Source: Dermatemys mawii (Eukaryota; Chordata; Testudines; Dermatemydidae). From it: a stretch of DNA of 64,000 nucleotides. Below are positions 12,086-25,050 of the stretch, piece after piece. The stretch covers positions 9,682,470-9,746,469 of the forward strand of contig ML677385.1 of assembly GCA_007922305.1 (NCBI GenBank). The letters are read 5' to 3'. Every line of letters begins with the position of its first letter. Position 1 is the stretch's first letter. The notes below the pieces were generated by a model. That model did not search any database. It worked only from the letters and a program-made list of their open reading frames with translations, and was not told the DNA's origin. Position numbers and translations under genes: made by a program.

Positions 12086-13109
12086 TTATCAAAATGTTAA
12101 TGACAGTACATGGGTGTTACTTTGTAAGTATAACTACCAAGAGAAAACAGATGTAGACTATGAAACATGTTACATGAAACATGCACATGGCTGGTGGCTT
12201 CTGCATATTAAGGTTTCCTGACTTTTCCCTATATAAGACCATTTTCAGTTGTTTTAAACTTTGCAAAACTTTAACCATTTGGGCTGAAGTTTTCCATGCT
12301 AGATCTGTCTTCCGCTGATTTTTTTTCTTTGACAATTTCAACCATAACAGTTCTGTCATTCTTGAGAATGAGGGTAGGGGGGAAAGTCCCACCCCATGTT
12401 AAATATAATCTGTTAACTTGTGTTTTAGATGCTTTAGAGCAGGAACTAAACATTTGAGAGATGGGTCATCTTTATGACAGGATGTGCTTTTATGATCTCC
12501 ATTAAAAACTACCCAGATTTGGTGAAGTTATGAAACTTTGAAATATTGCCATTTGCTTATACTTACTAGAGATTTGTTAGATTTTAGCAGCATAAATCCC
12601 CAGAGGTCCTGTCTTCACTGATCATGCTCCAGACTGGGACTGAGCAGGATTTTCTTTGTAATTTTTACCTCTGGGCTGATGTTAACTGTACTGAATCTGA
12701 GTCTGGGCATCAGAACTGATAACAGGGAGCCTGCACTCGGAGAGTGATCCCCTCCTGTAGGTCAGGCAATAATGGGCACAACTGCCAGGTGTGGGGGAGC
12801 ATGGATATGATAGACTAGGACAAGTCTAGGGAAGGAGACTGGGGCACCAAGCTGCTAACTTTATTTCCCCTCTTTTGTACATATGTTTTATTATAATCTT
12901 TAATTACATTATCACAGTCCAGCTTTTTCCACCGGACCGTTGCTTTGTTCACTGCACAGGACAGAGCTGCTCTGGGGATACAATAGGGTTGTATTGTGAA
13001 GGATATTGTTGTCTGTAGGACCTGTGTTTCACTTGTTACAGAAATTGGAAGGAGTGTAATGAATGAGTCAAGGGTCACAGGAAGAGAAAGGATAGTTTCA
13101 TGTCTAAGG

Positions 13110-13520
13110 CAGTTTTATGCTGCCCTATGGAATTCAGTTCTATAGTGTTCCTATGTGATATTGGGCAAGTCACTGAAACCAAACTTTTTACATGTGATTT
13201 CTATTTTTGTTCATTTCTGGGTTCCTGATTTGAGACCTGGAGTTTGATTTCCAGAAGTGCTAAGAATTTGCAGCTGCAGCTGAAGTTAGTAGGAATAGTA
13301 CTTGCAATATATAAAGTGTTATACAATGCTAACTATTATGGTCCTCAGAGTCTGAGAGTGGACATCTAAAATTAACAGTTTCTTTTGGCCTTAATCTCTC
13401 TATGTCTGTTAAATGGGGATGCCACCACTCATCTGAATATAAATCCATAATGTTTGTAATGTATTCAGACTACAATGTTGAGTGCCAAAGAAAAGGCCAT
13501 GAGGCAGCTAATACAGAGTA
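13110..13520 (+). repeat. MIR-like ancient SINE remnants
   Basis: Faint similarity to MIR/CORE-type SINEs can be seen. ATATTGGGCAAGTCACT occurs near 13165, and TTAATCTCTCTATGTCTGTTAAATGGGGAT near 13390 corresponds to the SINE phrase for CTCTCTGTGCCTC...TGTAAAATGGGG. The stretch between them also has a TTTCCAGAAGTGCT motif common in amniote repeats. The boundaries are approximate. Confidence 0.4.
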
Positions 13521-14225
13521 AATAAAAGAAAAAAAATGTCCATTAAGGTGAAATGTAAACTATCGTCAGAACAAGGTTTGAATACAGTACGGTAAATAAA
13601 GCAGGGGCTACACATTGAACAATGAGGAGAAAAAAACATCGAATAGCTGCTCATTAAGTAGGCACCAATCATCTTCTGTACTGATTGAAGCAGGGGTCCT
13701 GTGGAAAAAATAGTATGTGATCATGTAATTAAAGACTGCATCATAATGCACCCACACAAGAGGGGGCAAAGTTAAGGTTGCACAGGAAACCTACTATTTC
13801 CTAAATTTTGGGTATTTGGCATTGCAAATTTAATAATGTTCTTTAACATAGTTTTTGCATGTAATACTATAACATATACAAACACTTTTAATAAAGTAAT
13901 CTAATACCCATTTAAAATGAACAAGATATTGATATTTATAAAATGCCAACTACACAAGTTCAACAACATCTTTTTCAATCCAAAATTTCATTATGAATGT
14001 TTATGAGAGGACTAAACACTTAGAGAGGAAAAACAGCTTGTACTAGATAGTTTTCAAGAAAAGGACAAATATACTTTGCATATTGTAGTTACTGTACCTT
14101 ACTGCTCCTGTATTCCCATTTTTAGTCAATGAGGTTCTATTCTGACACTGTATTCTGTTTGGGGACTGGAATCTTCCTGTCTAAAGAGCGATAATAGATT
14201 GTGTTTTGTTTTCTTTTCTTTTTAG

Positions 14226-14345
14226 GCGTTTCAAGAAGACTTGGAACAGGAACAAGTAAGGGTGAATTCTCTTACTCATATGGTAGTTGTGGTGGATGAA
14301 AGTGGTGGAGATAAAGCTACTGCTGCACTAGAAGAACAGCTTCAG
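14226..14345 (+). CDS. DMD: DMD exon 13 (spectrin-like repeat 2, middle)
   Basis: The exon has 120 bp, or 40 whole codons, between ctttttag and donor CAG|gtacat. The peptide starts [19 protein letters not shown] and ends AALEEQLQ, corresponding to human residues of about 495-534. [13 protein letters not shown] is a hallmark of repeat 2 helix B in dystrophin and utrophin. The following [11 protein letters not shown] leads into helix C. Both boundaries are phase 0, so omission of this exon would keep the reading frame. A hydrophobic heptad pattern is visible throughout. No premature stop or frameshift is present, which indicates a functional exon. Confidence 0.97.
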
Positions 14346-15464
14346 GTACATGTTGAATTACTTTGTATATTAAAAAAATAGTATTCTTCTTAAGCATTCC
14401 TCAAGAAATATTTGTAATTGTTTTAAAAATATTTTTGTCAGTCCCATTTTTTGTGTGCATGGTAAATGTAAATAGTTGGGGGAAAGTGCCTTAAATATTT
14501 AAAAATGTAAACATTTTTTGAGTGAAATCAGAAAAAGAGATTACATGCCATCTGTAAACTAAAGATGAAAAGCAATTGTCCAGCCTTCCTGCACTATGTG
14601 CACAAAACCCTTCTTTTAGGTTCTCAGGTACAAGATTTACTCTGACAATATAGCTGAAATATTTTATCAAAATGAGCTGTAAGTGATTTGTTAAGCTCCA
14701 AGTTACTCCAGACACAGTAGTACAAGCAAACCTGTCCAGTGTGCAGTCTCAACCACCTTAGCTTATTTTCTCACTTTTTTCCTGTGCTCATTTGTTTTGT
14801 ATCCCGATGAAATGTCATCTCTCTAGCCAGCGACTTCAGGCAACTTATCTGTGATACAATTTAGTCTCATGCTCAATCTCCAAATCAAGGAGGGAGAGGG
14901 AAACAAGTTGGCTGCAACCACTTCAGGGCTCAGACATAAACAGGCATTTCACGTTCTTATGGTTCATCAATAAAACTGAGTTGTTTGCAACCATCTCAGT
15001 CCTGTGTCAGTGGGATGCTGAAACTGCAAGAAGAGCAATTCCTAAAGAAATGCAGAATCCATTGTGGGTGATAAACTGCGGAAAATTGTCATAATATGGA
15101 ACAACATAACACAGTATCTAATCTTTCTTCCTCTTCACATTTAATGTTTTTTTTTTTGTTTTTTTTTAAAAAAGGAAGTTCAAGAACTGGAGTTCTTTTC
15201 TAAACTTTCCATGCAGTATATAGGAACAATAAGTGATAAATTGCACCTTTTCCATAGAAATAATGTCTGTGTAAAAAAGGATGTGTTTGTCAGGGGATGG
15301 TAGGGAAAGTCAGAATAAATGTTTCGTCACCTAGTCTACTGGAAGGAAGTGTGACCACTGCTTATTATACCAAATAGATGTTTCACTACTTGCTTATTTT
15401 CCCCCCTTCCCTCGTTCACCTCTGTCAGTTGTCCCTCATCTATTTTAGATAGTCTCTGTCCCAG

Positions 15465-15565
15465 AAAAGATTACAATTTTTTATAGTTTGCAGAGTGCCT
15501 AGCACAGCGAAGCTCTGACTGGGGACAGTAAGTGTTACTGCAGTGCAAATAATAAATAATCAGTA
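15465..15565 (+). repeat. MIR-type / CORE-like SINE 3' end
   Basis: The sequence matches a repeat end common in amniotes: GCAGAGTGCCTAGCACAG, then a G-rich stretch, then GTGTTACTGCAGTGCAAATAATAAATAAT. Only the 3' part is present. Confidence 0.55.
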
Positions 15566-18167
15566 GACAGTCAATGAAATGGAAAAGTGGCATATTCAAA
15601 ACTGATAAAAGGAAATGTTTTTTTCACACAATACACAGTTAGTCTTCTCTGATTCAGCATAGCATTTCCTACATTTAGCAGCATACCTTTAGACACTCAG
15701 GTTTAAAAAATGTGCCCATTGTTATTACCAGAATTCTTAAAGAGGCAAGCACAAAATCAGAAAAGCAAATATTGTTCTTAATTATATATGCACAGATATA
15801 TTGCCTTTTAGCACTATAAATGTGGCTTTTAAACTGTAACACTTATTGGAATGTATGTGAAGGGACTGCACTATACCATAAGTCCCCAGAAGAACAGCTG
15901 ATTCAGCAAACATTACAAGAAATTTCATTTCCAAGTTTTGTTGGAAAAACAAAAATTTTCTATGAAAATTATTTTTTTCCCATAAATTGTTTGTTGGCAT
16001 AGAAATTTTTCAATGGGGGGGCAGCCTTGTTTAAAAAAACTTCAAACATCACTTGTTACAAGTGTCTTGCACATCTGGGCAAGACCAGTCAAACTGTGAT
16101 CCTTAGGTCTCAAGGATCAGATTGGGTGCAATCAGTGTTTTCATTGTCTTCTGTTGTTTAGTTCTCTTGTGAATATGATGTACAACTTCTAAGTAGATTG
16201 CGTTCTCTAAGAGATTCAAAAGTGAAAAAGACACTAATGGGGGGGGTGACTATTAGCCACACTGATACAATAGCATGAAAAAAGTTATAGGTATGTTTAT
16301 GAAATCTTTAGGTGTAAGACAGAATAACTGACGTTTTCCCCACCCACCCTTGCTATGGAAAAGAATTAGACTTCTGAAGGCATAATGAACTGCCCCCTGT
16401 ACTGCTGGAATACAAGTTCCATGGTAAAGTATGGAGGAGATATAATTTCGTCATTGGGAATCAAAAGCTCTAATACGACCATTTTAGCCCTGAATTATTT
16501 GCTGCATTTTCAATGCCACTTCACTGTCAGATTTTCACAGAGATAAGGACTCTGCTTATTGCATCCAAGTTTGTAATGCCTTATATTTGAAAGATAAATA
16601 TGAAAATCTTCCTCAGTGTCATCTGTCACTTTTGCTGAGATTTAGTCATCTTTTCTCACATATGTCTTTTTGGTTCCCATCATCCTCTGCAATGAAATTA
16701 GTATTGGGCAGACTGCTTTCTCTGTGAATCATCTGGAGGGTAATTCTTCCTTTCATTTCATGGAAATAAAATGTGAGTTTAGGTTAAAAAATGTACTGAA
16801 TATAATTAGTTACCTTACTGGTCCCTGAACAAGAGACTTTTTTCTTAGGGTATGCCATGAAAAGGATCCCTTAGGGAAAGTTCACAGCACAATTTAAGCT
16901 TCTCCCACCCCGATTAAAGACTTTCTTCTGCTGCTGTTTTGCTGTTCAGAGAACATGTAAGTGGAGACTTGAAAAAGCTAATAGTGCAGTCATAGACAGT
17001 AATTTAGAGTTAATTTAGTACTTATAGGGAATATACAACTTATGCTATTTTTAGGATACAAAATAGTGATATGCACACCTCAAAAAGTTCATAGTTGTGG
17101 CTGAAAACAAGCACTTAAACTTAATGCACTCTTTGAATTTTTTTCTTCTCTCCCTGTGGGTCCACCCCACCCCTTCAAAACTACTATTCTCGCCCTTCTT
17201 CAGGACCAGGGCCAAGTAATCAACTTTCCCCATCCTCATTGTACAAGTGGTGGCAAAAACAGTTACATTTATTGGCACTCTGAAGCTTTCTTGATGGTAT
17301 AGCTCCAGCTTGTGAAATATGCATTGAGATCTCCAAGCTGAATGAAATTCCTTGTTCTAGGGTGTTAGTGGCATGGTGTACTATGGAGTGTGACAAACTA
17401 GCACTACAGTGTACAATGCAGCTGTACTTAGGAACAAATCATTCAATTTCACCTGAGAAATACTAGTGCATTTTTTATTGATATATGGATCATATGGGTG
17501 CTTCACTTGTAGCTCCAATAGCAAAGTAGACATAGAAGGTAGTCTGCATACACACAACATATTCAAAACACTCTTGTTAAAATTCAGGTTTCTAGAAGCT
17601 TAAGTGTCTTGGCATGTCTCGCAACATCAAAATATGACCCATTCTCTGTGAAGTTTTCAGAAGTTACTGAGGCTATCATCTTCTAATTGCATTTCATTCT
17701 GGCTTTCCAGTGGGGGCTCTTAAACTGTTTTGGATATCTAGACCAGTACACCAGAGAGGGATATAAAAGAAAGAACTTAGACTGGGCCAGCATCTTATTA
17801 ACCGTTAACCAAAGCAGATCCTAAATTGCCTTTCGATCCAATATCTAACCAGTCAAGAAATCTTTTCCCAACATCCTTTATGTCACCATAGTGGCTTGAA
17901 TACTGCCTGAAAGAGTGAGTCACTCTCAGGTAAACCTGAGGTAAAGCTACTAGAGCAGGTATTCTAAAACTTTGTCATATAATGGGCCACATTTTTATAG
18001 AGAAATTATGAGCTGCCCCTTTCCCATCCATTTCAAGAACTACAGCAATTGCTTAAATGACGAATGAACATTCAGAAAGTATTTAAATGTTTCTTTTAAT
18101 GTGACACAGCAACAAAAACAAGGAGAGTTAGTACCATGTGTCCAGCCAGTTCTCCATAGACTGCTGA

Positions 18168-18291
18168 TAGGGTGACCTAGATGTCCCGATTTTATAGGGA
18201 TTGTCCCGATTTGTGGGTCTTTTTCTTATATAGGCTCCTATTACTCCCTACACCCATCCTGATTTTTCACATTTGCTGTCTGGTCACCCTA
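18168..18291. mobile_element. hAT-type MITE, 124 bp (copy 1 of 3)
   Basis: The ends are TAGGGTGACC at 18168-18177 and GGTCACCCTA at 18282-18291, a perfect 10-bp inverted repeat. The 8-bp flanks actgctga (18160-18167) and actgcaga (18292-18299) match at 7 of 8. The interior (GTCCCGATTTTATAGGGA...TTCTTATATAGGCTCCTATTA) is shared with copies at 23764 and 58758, both of which lie in the reverse orientation. This family is abundant in turtle genomes. It has no coding capacity. Confidence 0.88.
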
Positions 18292-19184
18292 ACTGCAGAT
18301 ATACTCGTAACAAGCTTGTTTGATTCTGTAGTACCACCTGTATTAGAGACAATGAGTAATAGAGTACAGTGGTACAAAAAAAATCAAACAAGCTTGTTAC
18401 CTGGACTGGGAGTTAAGAATTCCTCCACTAACATCCTTTGGAAGTGAGAAATCAGATTAACCTTCTTCAGCCCCCGCCCCCCTCCACACCACAAGGAAAT
18501 GACAAGATTTCTGTTCTTTAAGTCACCAAACCTGTACATCTCTGAGTTACAATCAACTTCCTTTTGTTCACCACAGAGACTTAAACAGTCAATAGAAGGT
18601 CACCAGCTGGACATAAAAAGTCATGATCCCTTCTAGACAGCCTACTATTTATATTTCATTTAAATTCACCAACATCTTTACTCTGTTATGTGAACATTGA
18701 TACCACCAGACCAGAGGGACTTTACCCTTCCCGTAGTTCTGGCACAAGAGGCAAAACGGAGTTGTCTGGAGCCTACTTTGCTCCAACTGTACTCAGTAGC
18801 CAAAAGGACCCTTAGGGACTGTCACCAGCTAACTCAAGTTAGAACAGCCCTCTCTACCCGATGCTGTATCTAGAGCATCATGGAGTTTCTGTGTGCTTCT
18901 TGATGGTTCCTGTTTGCTTAGCTGAGGGAAGCTAAGACATAGGCCCTGATGTTAAAGGTAGTTTTATTTACACAGCTTATTATGAACTTTATAAACATTA
19001 GTACAAATAAGTTTTTGATCTATGATCCATTGTTGTAGTTCATATAAAAAATTCTTATCAGAATAGATTGAGAAAAGGTAAATCAGGATTAATACCATAA
19101 TTACTATTGCAGAACATATACATTTTCAATGTACCAGATTTCTCTTTTGTTTTTGTGTGTTGTTAAACATGTAGACACAAACAA

Positions 19185-19290
19185 CATTTCTATAGACCAC
19201 TGGTCCATCCAATCCAGCAGTGGCTAGCCTGACTTCATTAGAGAAGCATCTTTTACCAAAATTCTTCCATTAGTTGCAGACTCAAGGCTG
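19185..19290 (-). repeat. LINE tail (CR1/L2-like), minus strand
   Basis: GACCACTGGTCCATCCAATCC followed by AGCAGTGGCTAGC is, in reverse, the end of the LINE family seen on + at 50095-50252 (CTAGATTGACCATTGGTCTGA). Only about 100 bp is preserved. Confidence 0.4.
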
Positions 19291-20239
19291 CTTATTGTGA
19301 TGTACTGTATGTTTACTCTCAGTGCTCCTGCCAGTTATTTTGTTTGTTTTTCCGATACCCATGTTTGTTTCATTCAATCTTTATCAGGCTATCATTGTTC
19401 TCTTATTTTACTTTTTCATATCCATAAAAAAAAACTTTCTGTCAAAGGACTCATTTTTAAAAAGAATGAAACAGTTTTCATTTTGGGGCAGGGATCTGTC
19501 AAACTTCCTTTTCTAGAATAGAGAGGTTGGAATTTCAGGGAAGAAAAAGTATGCTGCTATGATTTATGTTCTGGATTGAATTGGTAGCCCCAAGATGTGC
19601 CTCTCAGCTATTTCTCAGCTGATGTTTGAGTCATTTATTTCAGTGGGGCTACCAGCAGAGTACGATCCTACTCAGCATGAATAAAGGTGGCAGAACTGAG
19701 CACAATATGATTAAATAATCAATGCTTATCATAGAAGTGAAGACTTCTTACATTATATTTGTGCCTCTAAATTTGTTACAAATTTATTTCTTAAATAGGT
19801 TACCCCGAAAACGACCATGTCATATTTGCTGTAATCTGTCACTAAAAGTGATTGGGTGGATACGGGTCACAGTTTAAGCCATCTATCAATACAGCTACCT
19901 ATCATTTGTTTAAATACTTTGCCTGGTTTAACTAGAGAGACAATAAAAGAAATAAGTGTAATTCTTGTGCTGCTTTGGAATTGTACAGCTTTTCTGAGGC
20001 TGAGGTTTGAATTTGTCTTATTTAGTTTTCTTAGAAATATCGTCTCTTTTCAAGTGGGTAAATCAAGCATTTAGCGTGACCTTGCATCATTGAGCTGGTG
20101 CAGACCACTAGATTAGGGAAGAATGTTTCTAAATATAAATCACTGAGATGCAGCCATGTGTAGAATTGTTACTGTAGATGCTGAGAACAAAGCCTTTAAA
20201 AAAACAAAACAACCTGTGGAGGTATAAACAAATCTATTC

Positions 20240-20945
20240 AAGTACAAGATAAGTTGCTTTATTTATAAAGCATCAGAAGAATAGTACACAATACAAATCT
20301 GTAAAGTAAGCGGTAAGTATGGCAGCTTCATGGTAACTGCACTTGTATTTCCCCTCCATGGTCCACTTAGGGTACCCACTTCAGGCTCACAGCTCTTCAG
20401 CCATCACCTCTCATGGGCAGAGAACACTGCCTCCTGACTGGGGGCTCTTTAAGGTTCCGTTGTGCCCTGCCTATCAGGTCGTATTTCCAGCAAGACAAAC
20501 TATCTAAAAGGTATGAGTTTGCTTTTTCTCCTGAGGCCATAAGCAATGTAATTGTCTGCAGTGATAAGTTAGCACACAGCTCTTTCTAAGCAAGCACATT
20601 TACTCTTCAGGTAAAATCATTACAAATGAAACATTAAAAACAATAAAAGAACCTGGCATGCTATAAAGCTTACCAGAGCTCACCCCCTAACTCCAACCTC
20701 TGGCTCTGGTAGGTATCAATCTTGCAAAACCCACAACCAGATCTTCCTTCTGGCTACAAGTTTATAAGTGTCTCAGATTCAGAACCAGAACCATGCTGGT
20801 CAGTTTTAACATTTCTTTATACAGCTTGGGCCTTTGAAATCCAATATCCGGTAGCAGGTAATCAGCACACAAAGACCAACTCCTCCTGTAGAAGTTTCAA
20901 AGGGCTGGGGGGTTGCATAAGCGAAGGTAGGAAATTTGCATGAAG
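20240..20945 (-). repeat. LTR-like repeat, low certainty
   Basis: The block differs in composition from its flanks and has phrases I associate with recurring turtle repeats (GCTCTTTCTAAGCAAGCACATTTACTCTT). On the minus strand it has TG at the high-coordinate end (20940) and an AATAAA near 20263, the order expected of an LTR. I found no target duplication. It may be an LTR or another repeat class. Confidence 0.3.
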
Positions 20946-21934
20946 CTAAAATATAAGCAAGAAAGACAATGTCAGTTCTTAGGATGCAAGGAATTGGAAA
21001 GGTAGTTGACAGTACAGATATTGAGAATATTTCCATCATACCTTTATTATGAAGTGTTTATAATGTGACAGTTACAAAGGACTGTAAATCGGTCACCTGA
21101 ACAACGTACTCATGTGTTAAATGATAGGCACTTGTGCATCTAATACAAGTTCCATGCATTTCAAATCCACTTTTGCTATCCATTTTAATGTGATACTGCT
21201 AGTCATACATTAGCTTGAAGGATACAGCATGAAATTATTAGCCAAGAGGAATCAGGTATCTATATGACAAACAATGAAACAGGTGGCCTACAAAGTCCAC
21301 ACTCACTGTAGTGTCATTGTTCCCCCTATGTGAATGTCACTCAACGACAAATAGTGATAATTCTGTGGCATACGGTTAAAAAAAAATTGAGAAATGCCAA
21401 CATTCACATTTACACTAGATAAAAACCAATGTTTCCTGATTTTGCTTTGCATGTGACCATGTCTATCTATTTCTAATATCCATTGTTTTCTCATCTTGGT
21501 TATAGACAATATTGCTGGGATGCAACTAATGCAGCTGCTAAATCTGCTGTGACTAGTATTGTATCTGTAGCAATAATGTCAGGTTAAGAAGTAGCTGCTT
21601 CCTCCATCTCTGTTTTCAAGATAGTGCAATTTAATTTTGGGGCGTGGTCTATTCTCTGCAAACACTCCATTAAAGTCATAAGCACATTAGAGCCAGAAGT
21701 AGGTACTTTAGCTACAGCTTGCCTTGCTGCCTGAGTGGCCTTTACTAGGTCTCTTGTTAGAGAAGATATTTGTAGTTTAAGAGTTGTGTAGAATAATTTC
21801 TCCTTTCCTTTGAGTTCCTCCTTAACTAGAATATCCCTTGTCCTTTTTCCTTTCTCCTCTCCCATCTTCTCAGTTGATATATTTTTCTCTGTAGAGGTGG
21901 GTTGAAAGGAGAATGCTTTACTCCTGATAGATTT

Positions 21935-22925
21935 TAAGATTTTAGGCCAGAAGGAACCGTTATGATCATCTAGTCCAGGAGTCAGCAACCTTTCAGAAGT
22001 TGTGTGCCGAGTCTTCATTTATTCACTCTAGTTTAAGGTTGTGTACGCCAGTAATACATCTTAACATTTTTAGAAGATCTCTTTCTATGTCTTCATTTAA
22101 AATTAAATTAAACTGCAGAGTCCCCCAGACTGGTGGCCAGGACCCAGGCAGTGTGAGTGCCACTCAAAAAATCAGCTCGCGTGCCGCCGTTGGCATATGT
22201 GCCATAGGTTGCCTACCTCTGATCTAATCTGACCTTCTGTATCGCATAGGGTATAGAACTTTGCCAAAATAATTCCTAGAGCAGATATCAAAACTTAATT
22301 TAAAAGTGGTAGTGATGGAGGATCCACCATAACGATGTAAATTGTTTCAGTGGTTAATTTCCCACCCTGTTTAAAAAAAAAAAGTTTGACAGGATCTATT
22401 TTCCATAAACTCCTGTTGATTTGTATTTAATTACATTACCGCCTTTTAATTCTTGTTAATGGAGTGATTAATACAGAACTTGATTATCTTGCTTAGGAGG
22501 GAAGTCAGGCTCACTGGCCTTTACTTACCCAGGTTGTCCCACTTACCTGTTTTAAAAATTGGCCCAAAATTAGCTTTCTTCTAGATTTCTAGAACTTCCC
22601 GAAATTCCAAGGCTTATTGAAAATCAACATTAACAGAGCTGAGTGAGCTGCTTGCTGGAATATTAAAACTGTTGGATGCAAATTTAATATAGTTGTTTGG
22701 TTTCCTCTTTTTACCAAAAAATAAAAATAAAAATCTGTATTCTCCTTAATTCTGCTGGCCATATATTTCTCATGTCATTTTGCTTCTATTATCATTTTCC
22801 ACAGTTCCTAGCTCGTTATTTAAGTTCATTACTATAAAACTTTTCTCTTTCTTCCTTTCTTTCTCTTTCTTAATATAACACTCTTAACTTCCACTGTAAA
22901 CCAGTTCAATTTTTTAACCAGCACT
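21935..22925 (-). mobile_element. CR1 LINE, internally deleted and interrupted by hAT
   Basis: On + the sequence reads as the reverse of a CR1 family. First come GGCCAGAAGGAACCGTTATGATCATCTAGTC and, after the hAT insertion, CTGACCTTCTGTATC...AGAACTTTGCCAAAATAATTCCTAGAGCA (3' region). From about 22375 it jumps to GTTTGACAGGATCTATTTTCCATAAACTCCTGTTGATT, AAATTGGCCCAAAATTAGCTTTCTTC and GAAAATCAACATTAACAG, which belong to the reverse-transcriptase part far upstream in a full element. The middle is therefore missing. The 5' part continues to TTTTTTAACCAGCA near 22925. The whole copy is dead. The junction sits at an A-run (22372-22383). Confidence 0.8.
21976..22221. mobile_element. Non-autonomous hAT element, 246 bp, nested in CR1
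   Basis: The inverted ends CAGGAGTCAGCAACCT (21976-21991) and AGGTTGCCTACCTCTG (22206-22221) match at most positions. The flanks atctagtc (21968-21975) and atctaatc (22222-22229) are an 8-bp duplication with 7 of 8 identity. Removing the element and one flank restores the CR1 phrase ATCTAGTCTGACCTTCTG, so the insertion is younger than the CR1. No transposase is encoded. Confidence 0.88.
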
Positions 22926-23763
22926 GGAGCACAAAGTATATACAGGTTGGGTGTATTGCACAGATTTTATAATGACACTAGATAATGCATGTGTGTAGTG
23001 TAGATAGCACAGTTAGAGAGCTAGCTGCACTTCTGGCTCCAATCTGGTCTCTTTGAGTGATTTTGACTTAGTTTTTAAGTCCCGGGCCATCACCTTTCTC
23101 AGGGTGAAATCGTGTGCTTTTCCCACTCTTAAACCAGGTTCCCGGCTATAGCACTTTGAGGTGTAACCATACTTACCTGGCAAGCCTGATTGAGTTCAGC
23201 ATTTGCATGTATTCCCTTTAGAAGCATCTGACTGGTGGTTAATACCAGTGACCAGACACCTTTCTCAAACCAAAGTATTATTCAATCTAAAACAGAGAGA
23301 AGAAAAAAAAAAGTAAGAGTAAACGGATTTTAACATAACAAAAAGATCAATACACCCGTCTATCCTACCATCAATCCTCCTTGCCATCATCCCTGTTGTA
23401 GTGAGCTATGCACTGCTTCTTCAGATTCGCCAGTGGAAAGTCTACCTGTTCACTGCAGATAGATTCCTGACTGCCTCCTTGCCTGCCCACCTACAGAGTG
23501 ATTATTTAACTGTTCAGTGTCTTTTTCATTCCAAGTCTTGACAGAGAAAGTCTTGTAACTTTGGCTGGAGCCTGGAAGTAGCATCTTCTCAGCTATTAAC
23601 TCAGGCTCTCTCACTTAATGACACCTGCTGTGTTTACTGGGAGGCTGATTATCTGGAGTTATTTGATGCCTTTCTACTAATTTCCTAACAACTCTGCTAT
23701 TAAACTAATTCAACATATGCACACAGTTAGCATTCCAATGATCCAATACAGGCATACAGCAAC

Positions 23764-23890
23764 TAGGATGACCAGACAGCAAGTATGAAAACTCGGAATG
23801 GGGTGTGTGTGGGGGAAATAGGAGCCTATATAAGAAAAAGACCCACAAATCAGGACTGTCCCTATAAAATCGGGACATCTGGTCAGCCTA
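23764..23890. mobile_element. hAT-type MITE, 127 bp (copy 2 of 3)
   Basis: The ends are TAGGATGACC at 23764-23773 and GGTCAGCCTA at 23881-23890, each with one change from the perfect TAGGGTGACC pair. The 8-bp flanks acagcaac (23756-23763) and atagcaac (23891-23898) match at 7 of 8. The interior is the reverse complement of the copy at 18168. Confidence 0.86.
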
Positions 23891-25050
23891 ATAGCAACTA
23901 TCCCAAATAACCAGGTCATATCCACTATTCATAAATAATTATAGATAGGCCCTATGTCCTTCACAATAGATGTATTATTAGTCTCTTACAAGTAGGGATG
24001 GAGATAGCAACAACATTCTAAACTAAATTAAATTAACTTGTAATTGATCTGAAAAAATAGATGACATTTAAGCTTGCTGACTGAAGAGAGAACTTGTCAG
24101 TTGTGCACATGCAATATGCACACATATACTTGCCCCTTCACTTTGCAGAAACAGAATTCTAATGGTTGCACAACCCCTTCAAATAATCTTAACACCTGCA
24201 CACCTGCTAGGCATTAGTATTTATAACCATTGGGTTCTGGTAGTGTAAATAAATAATAATGCTTGCAAATTAGACTATGTAAAGAGCATACACAAGTGTT
24301 TGCTGGCAGGCAGAAAAATCTATGCCTGCACAAGTGAAGGTCAAGGAATGAAGAAAATTCAAATGGAACAGTAAAGCATTATTTTGGGTACAGCTGTGCT
24401 GAGAAAGATAATTCTGTTTTGTAAAGGATGTTGATATTTCAGACTTCAGTTTCTTTCTAACTGTAAGGAAAAGCAAAAATTTCAAAGTTCTCAATTAAAG
24501 GGAGACAAAGTCCTGGCTCTGAGGCAGTCTGCCTGCCTGGCTGAAGGGTACCTGGGAGCCTGGAAGCTCAAGTGTCTCAGTAGCTCACAAGGTGAGCTGT
24601 CAAGAAATTAGTCAGTTTTCTGAAGCTGCCTGTATCCAATTAAAGCTTTGTCTAAATCCGTCTGTCCCCACCAAATGTTTTTAGTTAGACAAATTAGCAT
24701 TCTGTCATGGAAGAAGTCTTCCATCAGAGAATTTCTGACCAGCTGTAATTCTGGGTATGTTCAAAACAGTGGTTGTGACCTTGGTGGTATGTTTTTCTGC
24801 TTCTGTGGATGTCCTTTCACTGCAATAGCTGCTAAATTGCAATTTGAAAAAAAATGCCCCACAAAGTGCATACTACAGTCCTTTCCTTGGGGGGAAAAGA
24901 GGTTTACATAATATGTTGACATAGTTCCTCAATCAGTTTTGCACATCAGAGGCAGTATTTGTGGAAGCCAGTACACATTCATGAAATTACACCTGTCTAC
25001 ACATACACCTACACGTATATCTATGTATAATAAATGGGAGTGTGAAAGGT

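Larger units (their letters stand above)
5732..14225 (+). other. DMD: DMD intron 12 (8,494 bp)
   Basis: The intron starts gtaagc and ends ttcttttctttttag after a long pyrimidine tract. It contains a CR1 fragment (7633-8265), a 189-bp hAT element (8569-8757), a minus-strand hammerhead-like repeat tail (11040-11165), a CR1 fragment on + (11340-12085) and a faint MIR-like block (13110-13520). The runs 5735-7630, 8760-11040, 12090-13110 and 13520-14210 show only simple AT-rich sequence and short GT or T/A tracts; I see no gene or structured element in them. Confidence 0.9.
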
